Of a DNA stretch of 58,601 nt, positions 1 to 7,900 are shown piece after piece; the first letter of the stretch is position 1, and every line of letters starts with the position of its first letter. The position numbers were made by a program, and so were the translations under genes. This stretch comes from an uncultured Chloroflexota bacterium (lineage in GTDB: Bacteria; Chloroflexota; Limnocylindria; Limnocylindrales; CSP1-4). The notes beneath the pieces are model-generated. The model made no database searches and was not told where the DNA came from. It was given only the letters and a program-made list of their open reading frames with translations. The DNA lies in the NCBI GenBank assembly GCA_903928275.1, contig CAIYQJ010000155.1, positions 1 through 58,601 on the forward strand, read 5' to 3'.

Positions 1-220
1 GCGGCGGGTCGGCGCTGTACGCGGGCACGAGCACCACGACGACGATCGTCGTGAAGTAGCCGAGGCGGAGGCGCGCTTGCCGCGGTGCCGCCGGCGGCCA
101 TGGAGGCGGCCCGCACCCAGGACATGCCCCGAGCCGGCATCGGGGCGGCCAGCGGCCAGCGGCCGGCCAGGCGGTCCTGCCGGGACACGTCCTGGGCCGG
201 CGTCGGCGCGACCCGCGCAC
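1..220 (-). CDS. Possible N-terminal fragment of a membrane protein, cut by the window edge
   Basis: A minus-strand frame is open from a TGA near 290 to the window edge. It contains a GTG codon at 220 that could start translation. The frame reads a basic, proline-rich stretch and then a hydrophobic run around YFTTIVVVVLVPAY (bases about 10-55), which looks like one membrane segment. No domain can be recognised from about 73 residues, and no Shine-Dalgarno sequence is seen. It lies downstream of the hairpin at 291-323 on the same strand. The hydrophobic run is the only real support, and the frame may be fortuitous in this GC-rich DNA. Confidence 0.25.
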   Translation of the reverse strand, partial: MRGSRRRRPRTCPGRTAWPAAGRWPPRCRLGACPGCGPPPWPPAAPRQARLRLGYFTTIVVVVLVPAYSADPP

Positions 221-290
221 GGTGCGCTCGATCTCGTCGCCCGTCGACGGTCCGATCCGGTCGACGTCCCCGGGGACGTCCGGGAATCGT

Positions 291-323
291 CAAGGCCCCG
301 GAGGGAGGAGATCCGGGGCCTTG
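291..323 (-). terminator. Perfect 12-bp hairpin, probable terminator
   Basis: Bases 291-302 and 312-323 are perfect reverse complements separated by a 9-nt loop. There is no T tract, but other hairpins of the same style (24615-24646, 33450-33480) follow genes in this window. On the minus strand it would end the transcript from the promoter near 561-589. It could instead be part of a leader for the gene fragment at 1-220. Confidence 0.5.
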
Positions 324-554
324 ACAGGGCTGGGACGCGACGAGCGGTGGGAGGACCGCCCGGATGGTCCTCGAGAACGGCTGTGGGGAGCCGCTCTCGA
401 TCTGGATGCGATGGTGGGCCGAGCCCCGGCAGCGGAGCCGGAGGCCCGCGGAGATCGGACTCGCGCGTCCGCCGGCAGCGTCTGGGGACCGCCGTGATGA
501 TCTCGTGGATGATGCGGAACCGTCTCGGCGGGTCCCTTCCCGCCTGGTTGGTAC
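291..554 (-). ncRNA. Candidate structured non-coding RNA or long leader
   Basis: No protein gene is evident here. On the minus strand the stretch 294-556 has no ATG, GTG or TTG in any frame, although several would be expected. It contains a series of hairpins: 527-544 (6 bp), 456-471 (5 bp), a two-tier stem at 416-447 (inner 426-430/437-441), 371-400 (12 bp with one G-U on the minus strand), 351-372 (7 bp, sharing two bases with its neighbour) and the perfect 291-323 stem. A promoter with operators lies just upstream. I see no hallmark of RNase P RNA, tmRNA, SRP RNA or a familiar riboswitch. It could be a stand-alone RNA of about 260 nt, or the leader of a gene running off the window. It could also be chance folding in GC-rich DNA. 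Confidence 0.35.
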
Positions 555-589
555 GGACCAAATCTAGCACATTGGTCTGAACCAAGCAA
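548..589 (-). promoter_or_regulatory. Minus-strand promoter with twin palindromic operators
   Basis: Two 14-bp palindromes of the form TTGGT-N4-ACCAA lie at 548-561 and 572-585, with centres 24 bp apart. Between and around them is a minus-strand promoter: -35 TTGCTT (584-589), a 17-bp spacer, and -10 TAGATT (561-566) preceded by TGC, an extended -10. One palindrome sits in the spacer and the other over the expected start point near 554, a typical repressor arrangement. The motif resembles FadR/PdhR-type GntR operators (TTGGT...ACCAA, usually a 3-nt spacer), but the regulator is not in the window and the match is off by one spacer base. Confidence 0.55.
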
Positions 590-836
590 GGTGGCCGGCA
601 GGGACGGCGAGCACCGCCGCGACCGCGACGACCACCACGAGCGCGCTCTGCGCGACGGCTGCGAGCAGGCACCCGCACCCGGCGGAGCGGCGCCCCCCGG
701 AACGGCCCGGGCGGGCTCCGGCGCCGAGCGCACCCGGATCCGCAGGCCCGTCGTCAGGGTCCTCGTCGATCGCCGCGACGAGGAGAGTCGCCTCGGCGAC
801 CGTGAGGTCGTCGTCGAAGAGGCCGAAGTCACTCAT
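564..836 (-). CDS. Small acidic-headed membrane protein, unknown function
   Basis: The 90-residue product has an acidic N-terminal half (MSDFGLFDDDLTVAEATLL) and a small Arg/Gly-rich middle. Its hydrophobic segment of about 20 residues (around ALVVVVAVAAVLAVPAGHL) suggests one C-terminal transmembrane helix. The ATG overlaps the TGA of a short upstream frame (829-831) in an ATGAGTGA arrangement, which would allow translational coupling. The 3' end overlaps the operators at 548-585. I do not recognise the family. The reading is supported by the acidic start and the single helix rather than by any motif. Confidence 0.45.
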   Translation of the reverse strand: MSDFGLFDDDLTVAEATLLVAAIDEDPDDGPADPGALGAGARPGRSGGRRSAGCGCLLAAVAQSALVVVVAVAAVLAVPAGHLAWFRPMC

Positions 837-1049
837 CGCCGGCGATCATGCCTTGCGGTCGTGCCAGCTGCATGGCACGACCGAGCGAGACGAGGTGGCC
901 CGCGTCCATCGAGAGGCTGGCGACGGCGTGCTGCGGGTGTCCGAAGCGGCGGCTCGGGAAGCCGCGGCGTCGAGCAGTCCTGACGCGGCGAGCGCCCGGA
1001 TCGGCGTGGGCGAGGCCGGGCCAACGAGTGGCGCGTCGGCGTCGGTCCC
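837..1049. other. Gap between the ATPase gene and the small membrane protein gene
   Basis: No convincing gene is present. One minus-strand frame ends in TGA at 829-831 and contains a 26-residue ORF from an ATG at 909 (MDAGHLVSLGRAMQLARPQG...). That ORF overlaps the start of the next small gene, so it may be a coupling leader peptide or a decayed 3' end. No promoter or hairpin stood out. Confidence 0.3.
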
Positions 1050-3701
1050 CTACTCCAGGCGCAGGACGGTGGCGCCGCCCACGTGGACGTACCGGTCCGG
1101 GAAGCACGTGAGCACGATGACCTGGGCGGTCTCGCCGGCCCGGGCGAGGACAGCGCCCATCGCCTCCAGGCGCTGCGGGTCCGACCATCCGAGCGCGTCG
1201 TCGAGCATGACGGGGACGCCACCGTCGGCGGCGACGAGCTCCGCGCATGCGAGGCGGACGAGGACACCGAGCTGCTCGCGGGTCCCGATGCTCAGCTGCT
1301 CCCAGGCGATCGGCGCGCCGCCACGAGCGAGGCTGGCGATCGACAGGTCGTCGGCCACGTCGACGATGACGTCCGGACCGAAGACCAGCCGACCCAGCGC
1401 CTCCAGCCGCTGCTTCAACGGGAGGACGTAGCGACGGAACGCCTCCGCGCGGCGCGCCTTCACCGTGTCGAGAAGGAGTCTGGCGGCCGCCGCGCGACGT
1501 CGGAGTCGCCGCAGCGCATCCTCGGCTCGCACCAGCTCGCCCTCGGCCGTGTCGAGCTGCTCCGACAGTCCAGCCTCGCCGCGCTGCTCGAGCGCTCCCG
1601 CGAGTCGCGCCTGGTCCACGCTCAGCTGGTGCTGGCGCGCGCGCAAGCCGTCGAGTGCCTTCCTCGCATTCTCTGCCAGCGCCTTCGCCTGCTCCGGGTT
1701 GGCCTCCGCGAGCTCGGTCTCGGCCCGGAGGCGCGAGGCGCCCGCCTCCGCGGCATCGCGTTCCGCGTCAGCGAGCCGCCTCTCGAGGACGTCGTCGACG
1801 GCGGCGTCCCGGGCGACGGCGAGCGTCTCCGCGAGGTCGCGGGCTCTTCGTTCGGCGATCCCGACAGCGACGCGCCGTTCCTCGGACGCGGCCCGCGCGG
1901 TATCGGCGGCGATGCGGGCGGACCGCTCGGCCTCCTCCGCGATCCCGAGCGCTGTCGTGGCCGCCCGGTCCGCGTCCTCGGCCGCATCGAGGAGCGTCGA
2001 TGCCTCGTCCGCGTCCCGCGGCCCCGCGAGATCCGGCGGGCGTTCGCGCTCGGTCGAAGCCCGATCCGCCTGTCGGGCGGCGAGCGTGGCGATCCGCTGC
2101 TCGAGGTCCGCCTGCCGCTCGCCGGCGAGGACCGCCGCGAACTCCCGACGGGCGCGCGTCACGGCCTCCGCCGCGGACCGGCGCTCGGCGCTGCGCGCGC
2201 GTGCCGCCACGACGTCAGCGACACCGGCCTCGCCGAACGCACGCGCGAGCGCGGCCTCGGCCGCCTCGAGGTCGGCGCGCAACCCGGCGGCGCTCGCGCC
2301 CGGTCGTGCCACGAGGCGGACGACGCCCGGCACCTCGATGCGGAGCCCCTCCCCGATCGAACGCGTCTCGATCCTGCCAGCCGCGATCCGGACGACCGCG
2401 CCATCGATCACCGGCTCGATCGGAGAGGTCGCCTCGATCGTGACCTCGCCGGCTCCGGCATCGAGCCGGGCGCGCGCGAGCTCCGCGGCGCGAGTCGCCC
2501 CCTCGATCCCGTCGAGGATCCCGTCGGTGATCGGGTTCGTCTCGACGGCAGCCTGGGCCACGCGGCCGGCCTCGGCGAGGGCGTCGAGGCGGTGCTTGCG
2601 CGCCTGGAGAGCCGCGAGCTCCGCCCTGTCGCGGAGGGCGTCGCGGTCCCCACGGCGGATGGCCACGGTGTGCACCGCACCGTCCCGGGCCCGGCGCGCG
2701 TCCGCGACGCGCGCGACCGTCGCGGCGAGCGACCGGTCGAGCTCGCCCTGCCGGCCTTCCTCGACCGTGCCGGGCGCGACCAGGACGGCGAGCTCCTGCT
2801 CGGCCTCCAGGGCAGAAGCCGAGAGCGCACGCCGGGCCTCGGCGGCCGCGCGCACCTCGTTCGCGCGTGCCGTCGCGGCTTCGTGCGCGGCCCGGCGCTC
2901 GCGGGAGACGCCGGCAAGCTTCTCGACCCGCGCCCACCGCGCCTCACGCTCCTTCGTGGCGACGTCCGCGGCGGCGAGGCTCTCGTGCATGCCGGCGAGC
3001 TCGGCGGTGATGCGTGCCAGGGCCTCGGCGTCGGCCTCGACCCGGTCGCACTCGGCGCGGAGCCGGCGCACTGTCGCCGTCGCCGTCGCGACGGCGTCCC
3101 CGAGCGGCGCGAACACGTCCTTCTCGCGGCCCGTCGGCGTGTAGTACCGGGCGGCCTCGGCCTCGACGCTCTCGAAGAGGCTGCCCTCCTCGGCCGGGTC
3201 CGTCCCACCGGCGGCCCGCTCCAGCGCCGCGCCCAGGGAACCGGCCGCCTTCACGGACGCCTGCCCCACGTCTCGTCCCTGGAGGAGCCGGAGCGCTCGC
3301 CAGAGGGCCCGGTCGGCGTTGGCGTCGAGGATCTCGAGGGCCCGGTCGTGGGCGGCATCGCCGGTGAGGATCTCCGGCCGTGGGCCCTGCACGACGATGC
3401 GCGTCTCCCGGTCGCGGACCCAGCGCTTCCGGTACGTGATCGAGTACGGCCCGACGAGCAGGTCCGCCTCGACGAGCGGTCCGGCGTCCGTCCCGACGGG
3501 TTGCGCCGCGAGGACGTCGCGATGCTTCGAGGAGTCCTTGTACTCGATGAGCAGGTCCAGGGCGTCGGCGAGGCTGGACTTCCCGGACTCGTTGGGCCCC
3601 TCCACGACCGTCACCCCGGTCTCCGCGAAGCGGATCTCCCGCTCGGCGATCCCGCGGAAGTCAGTCACCCTGATCCGGCGGATCCGGAGCGCGCCGCTCA
3701 T
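1050..3701 (-). CDS. Rad50/SbcC/YhaN-like AAA ATPase
   Basis: This 883-residue coiled-coil ATPase resembles the Rad50/SbcC/YhaN group, which partners an Mre11-type nuclease in processing DNA ends. Walker A is GPNESGKSS at residues 35-43, after a typical N terminus (IRRIRVTDFRGI). The long middle is Ala/Arg/Glu-rich coiled coil. Near the C terminus are a signature LSIGTREQL and Walker B VPVMLDDALGWSD. No CxxC zinc hook is visible in the coil, so dimerisation must differ from classical SbcC, as in YhaN-type proteins. The ATG overlaps the stop of the upstream phosphoesterase gene (ATGA, 3698-3701), so the two are probably translated together. It is the last gene of the helicase-phosphoesterase-ATPase operon. 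Confidence 0.9.
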   Translation of the reverse strand: MSGALRIRRIRVTDFRGIAEREIRFAETGVTVVEGPNESGKSSLADALDLLIEYKDSSKHRDVLAAQPVGTDAGPLVEADLLVGPYSITYRKRWVRDRETRIVVQGPRPEILTGDAAHDRALEILDANADRALWRALRLLQGRDVGQASVKAAGSLGAALERAAGGTDPAEEGSLFESVEAEAARYYTPTGREKDVFAPLGDAVATATATVRRLRAECDRVEADAEALARITAELAGMHESLAAADVATKEREARWARVEKLAGVSRERRAAHEAATARANEVRAAAEARRALSASALEAEQELAVLVAPGTVEEGRQGELDRSLAATVARVADARRARDGAVHTVAIRRGDRDALRDRAELAALQARKHRLDALAEAGRVAQAAVETNPITDGILDGIEGATRAAELARARLDAGAGEVTIEATSPIEPVIDGAVVRIAAGRIETRSIGEGLRIEVPGVVRLVARPGASAAGLRADLEAAEAALARAFGEAGVADVVAARARSAERRSAAEAVTRARREFAAVLAGERQADLEQRIATLAARQADRASTERERPPDLAGPRDADEASTLLDAAEDADRAATTALGIAEEAERSARIAADTARAASEERRVAVGIAERRARDLAETLAVARDAAVDDVLERRLADAERDAAEAGASRLRAETELAEANPEQAKALAENARKALDGLRARQHQLSVDQARLAGALEQRGEAGLSEQLDTAEGELVRAEDALRRLRRRAAAARLLLDTVKARRAEAFRRYVLPLKQRLEALGRLVFGPDVIVDVADDLSIASLARGGAPIAWEQLSIGTREQLGVLVRLACAELVAADGGVPVMLDDALGWSDPQRLEAMGAVLARAGETAQVIVLTCFPDRYVHVGGATVLRLE

Positions 3702-4879
3702 GCCTGCCGCCGCGCGAGGCGCACGAGGAGGCCGAGGGCGTCGCCGGCGGTCACGGCTTCGGGAGCGTCCGCTGCCGCAAGGGCGCGAAGGTCGGCGAGC
3801 GCATCCGCCGCGTAGCCGGCGAGGTCAAGGTCGGCGAAGTCCGCGTCGTCCGGCATGACGGCGAGGTCCGCGTGGCGCTCCCACTCCTCGATGGCCGCGA
3901 ACCGGTCGCGCTCGTGCTCGAGCAGCTCGTCGAGTCGCGCCTTGTCGCGGAGCGTGAGCGTGCCGACGAGCGTGACCTTGACGATCGCGCGCTCCTTCGA
4001 CGAGATCCCCCCGAACCATCGTTCGAGCGCGTCGACGTCCTCCGGACCGTCGAGCCGATGCTCCTGGCGGACGAACCGCCACGTCCCCACCGGGAGCCGC
4101 ATGACGGTGCAGGCGCCGGAGGCCGCGTCCGCCGTCCCGGCGCCGGACTCGTCGATGTCGACGAGGAGGATGTTCCCCGCGTCCGTCTCCACGTACGCCG
4201 TGGGCTCCGGGGCACCTGCATACCAGGTGCGCCCCGTGGAGCCGACGTCGGTCGTGGAGTGGCGGTCCCCGAGGGCCACGTACGCCAGGCGCCCGTCGGC
4301 GATCGCCGCCTCCACCGGTGCGAGGCGGATCCGTGTCTCCTCGTCGGGCTCGTCCCCGATCGGCATGACCGCGTCCACGATCCCATGGCCGACGAGCACG
4401 CGCGTCACGCCCGGCGCCGGGGCGAGCCCGGCGTACCCGGGCTCCAGGGGGTCGCCGAGCGAGCGCTTCGTCATGCGCGGCGCGCCCACGATCTCGAGCC
4501 CGGGCCGGCCGACGATCCGATATGGCTCGGTGGTCTCGATGACGACGACGTTTCCGGGGGCCGAGTGGACGAAGGTGGTCTGCCGGAAGACGCTCGTCGC
4601 GTCGAGCTGCTCGTGGTTCCCGGGGAGAAGGAAGACCGGGACGGTGATCGCGCGGAGTGCCTCGCAGGCGCGCAGCACGGTCTGCCGCGACACCTGGTTC
4701 GTCTCGAAGACGTCGCCGGCGACGACGACGAACTCGGCGCCGTGCTCCTGCGCGAGGGCGCCGACCCGGGCGATCGCGTCGAGTCGGGCCTGCGCGAACC
4801 GCGACTGCGCCTCCCCCTCGAGGAAGTGGCGCGTCATGCCGAGCTGCCAATCGGCGGTATGGATGAACCGGACGGTCAC
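3698..4879 (-). CDS. Mre11/SbcD-like metallophosphoesterase (DNA exonuclease)
   Basis: This 393-residue calcineurin-like phosphoesterase of the SbcD/Mre11 group is predicted to be the nuclease partner of the adjacent Rad50-like ATPase. The start is a GTG at 4879, because the protein then begins just before FIHTADWQLG; the longer frame adds 33 Cys/Arg-rich residues with no family likeness. Motif I has DWQ where the classical family has D-x-H. Later motifs are GDVFET, GNHEQLD, VGHG and ALGDRHS, the last where GHxH is usual. Most metal ligands are therefore present but two positions are altered, which is seen in a subset of SbcD-like proteins. The gene starts 34 bp after the helicase stop and overlaps the ATPase start by 4 bp. 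Confidence 0.88.
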   Translation of the reverse strand: MTVRFIHTADWQLGMTRHFLEGEAQSRFAQARLDAIARVGALAQEHGAEFVVVAGDVFETNQVSRQTVLRACEALRAITVPVFLLPGNHEQLDATSVFRQTTFVHSAPGNVVVIETTEPYRIVGRPGLEIVGAPRMTKRSLGDPLEPGYAGLAPAPGVTRVLVGHGIVDAVMPIGDEPDEETRIRLAPVEAAIADGRLAYVALGDRHSTTDVGSTGRTWYAGAPEPTAYVETDAGNILLVDIDESGAGTADAASGACTVMRLPVGTWRFVRQEHRLDGPEDVDALERWFGGISSKERAIVKVTLVGTLTLRDKARLDELLEHERDRFAAIEEWERHADLAVMPDDADFADLDLAGYAADALADLRALAAADAPEAVTAGDALGLLVRLARRQA

Positions 4880-4913
4880 GGCCGACGCTCCGCGCGGCGC
4901 GGGCCGGCATGCT

Positions 4914-7900
4914 TCACAGGTCGCCCTCGCGGAAGCGGTTCGGGCAGATCCGCACGTAGTCGCAGCGCCCGCACGCATCCCAGCCCGGCGTCGCGGCGAA
5001 GTCGCCGGAGCGGATCCGCAGGGCGGTCGCCACGAGGCGGGCCCGGTACTCGTCGAGCTGGGCGTCCGTCCGCGTCGTGCTGAGCGCGAGATCCTCCTCG
5101 GTGAAGTACAGCGTCACCCGGGCGGGTGCCGGCAGCGGGTCCCCGGTCGTCGGGTCCACGACACCGCCCTCGCGAAGGGCGAACGCGTACGCCGAGAGCT
5201 GGTCGTCGGTGTCCACCTCGCGCTGGCTCCTGGGCTTGCCGGTCTTGTAGTCGACGACCTCGATCGACCCGTCGGCGTGGCGGTCGATCCGGTCGAGCCG
5301 GCCGTTGAAGCCGATCGGCGCGCCGCCGTCGCCGGCGTCGATCTCGAGGGCGAACCCCGCTTCGACCGCGATCGCCAGCGAGGTGGATCGCAGCTCGCGT
5401 TCGTAGAAGCGGTCGAGCGCCGGGCCGCTCCGACCCTCGTACCAGGCGGCGCGCCCGGCGTCGCCGAGCCCCGGCCGCACGGCCTCCCAGGCACGGTCGA
5501 AGGCCGCGTGCAGCTCCGCCCGGCCCGGCTCCGGCAGGCCGGCGGCCGCGGCCTCGCGCTTCGCGACGATGAACTTCTCGAACGCGTCGTGGATGGCGGA
5601 GCCGAAGGTGAAGTAGCCGCGTTCCACCGCGACCGGGATCCGGTACACCTTCTCGAACGCGTAGCGCAGAGGGCACGTGGCGTATGACTGGAGCTGCGAG
5701 TGACTGAACGCGACCGGCAGGGGCGCGAGCTCCAGGAGAGAGCGGCCGGCCGCCGCGTGGCGCGAGAGCACCCGGAGCGTGATCGGGTCCACGCCGTTGC
5801 GGCGCTGTTCCTCTGCGGCCCCGGCCGCGTCGCCGGCGACGGCCACGAGCTCAGTGACGATCGCGTCCCGGCCTTCGGCGTCGTCGGGCGCGAGCGCCTC
5901 GAGCGCCCCGATCAGCTCCACGGCACGGCGGCGGAGCGCGAAGCGCCGCTCGAACGCGACCGGGACGGGCATGAGCCGCAGCAATCGCGCCTGGGTGGCC
6001 ACGGTGGCGGCCGCGAGCGCGTCGGCGGGCACGGGCGCGCCCGGCTCGTCCTGGAGCGGCGGCGCCTCATCGGATGCCGGCGCGAGGACCGTGACCGTCA
6101 CGTCGTCGGGGCCGCCTCCCCAGCGGGCGATGCCCGCCTCGGGCGCGATCGGCTGCCGCGGGCCACGTGGCGCCGGACCCTCGGCCGACACGCCGCCTTC
6201 GGGCGCGACCTCGGCCGCGAACCTGCTGGGACGGCTCCGGTCGCCGTCGATCGCGGAGAGGACCAGGTGCTGCCGTGCCCGGGTCATCGCGACGAAGAGC
6301 AGGCGCCGCTCCTCCGCGACCGCGTACTCGTCCGGGGGCGCCTGGCGCAGCAGGTCCACCGGGATCGGGACCGCGGAGATGCGCTCGTCCGGGAACTGCC
6401 CCTGGACGAGGCGCGGCACGAGGACCACCTCGTACTCGAGCCCCTTGGCCTGGTACACGGTCATGAGCTGGACTCCGTCCACCTCCCCGCGATCCCCGGG
6501 CTCGAGGTCCAGGTCGCCGCCCATCTGCTGGTAGACGTCGAGGTAGGCGACGAAGTCGGCGAGCGACGCGGCCGGTCTGTCACGCTGCCAGTCGGCGACG
6601 AAACGCATGAGGCGGGCGATCCCGAGCGCGGTCCGCTGTGCCTCGGGCAGGTCGAGCGCAAGGAGGTCGGTGAGGACCCCCGTCCGGACGAGATACTCGT
6701 CGAGGATCGTGAACGGCCCGTCGCGGTGCGAACGCGCCGAGAGGTCGCCGAGCGCGCCGAGCAGCCGCTCGAGCTTGACCCGCAGCGCAGCGTCCGCGGC
6801 CTCGCGATGCGTGCGGGCCGGCGGGGGCGGCACGGGCGCCGCGGCCTCGCCAACGATGCCGGTCGCCGCGCGGGCCGATACTGGTTCGGCACCGGGGTCC
6901 GGCGACGTCACGCCCGCCGACTCGGCCTCCGGAGCCGCCGGTGGCGGCCCGTCCACGCGGAGGGTCCCCGAGCGCACGATCTCCGCGGCCGCGACGAAGA
7001 CGGGGCGCCGATCGAACGCAGCGGCGCGGGTGACACGGAGGATCTCCACGGCATCGAGGCGCCACGGAGCCGCGGAGAGCACGCGCGTGAAGCTGACCGA
7101 GTCCTCGGGATCCACGAGGACGCGCAGCGCTGCTTCCACGTCGCGGATCTCCGGTTGCAGGAAGAGCCCCGCGCCGCCGACGACCGTGTGCGGGATCCCG
7201 GCACGGCGGAGCCGGTCCACGATGAGCTCGCGGTGCTGGTGCTTGCGGTAGAGGACGGCGACGTCGCTCCAGCGCCGGGGGCGCGCGCGGCCGTCCGGTC
7301 CGGTGACCGGATCCGGGAGCGCGGCGAACAGGTCGCGCACGCGCTCGACGAGCGCCTCCGCCTCCTCCTCCTCGCTCCGCGAGATGAGCAGCTCGATGCG
7401 ATCGCCTGCGGGGCGGCTGGGGCGCAGCGGACCCTCGCCGGCCTTCAGCCGCTGGGGGTTCACGGCGATGAGGCGCGACGCAGCCGACAGGACCCGGCCG
7501 GTGGATCGCCGGTTGAGCAGGAGCGGGCGGATCGCGACCGGCAGAGCCGGGCGGTCGGGCGCGAACTCCGGCGGCCGTGAGAATCGGTCCTCGAACTGGC
7601 GGAACGCCGCGAAGCTGGCGCCGCGGAACCGATAGATGGACTGGTCGTCGTCACCGACGACCACGACGTCATCCGGACGGTCCGGAGCGCGGCCCACGAG
7701 CTCCACCAGGCGGATCTGGGCGATGTTCGCGTCCTGGAACTCGTCGACGAGGACATGCCGGTAGCGGCGCTGGAGCTCGCGGAGGATGTTGGGCCGAGTC
7801 TCGAGCAGGCGGATCGCGAGCTGGATCTGCTCGCCGAAGTCGAGCGCGCCGCGCCGTGCCAGCTCGTCCTGGTAGGCGGCGTAGACGAGGGCCTCCTCCT

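Noticed and set aside
291..554. RNase P RNA, tmRNA, SRP RNA or a known riboswitch
   Set aside because: The conserved sequence signatures of these RNAs were not found on either strand. The call stays as an unclassified structured region.
77..580. Plus-strand frames in the first 600 bases
   Set aside because: Arg/Pro/Gly-rich translations with no motif. They overlap the hairpins and operators.
290..832. A 180-codon minus-strand frame through 290-832
   Set aside because: Ser/Arg/Pro-rich translation without motifs, in another frame than the better-supported 90-residue gene and spanning the operators and hairpins.
1083..3815. Long plus-strand frame over the Rad50-like gene
   Set aside because: It lies opposite a gene with clear Walker motifs, and its translation has no recognisable domain.
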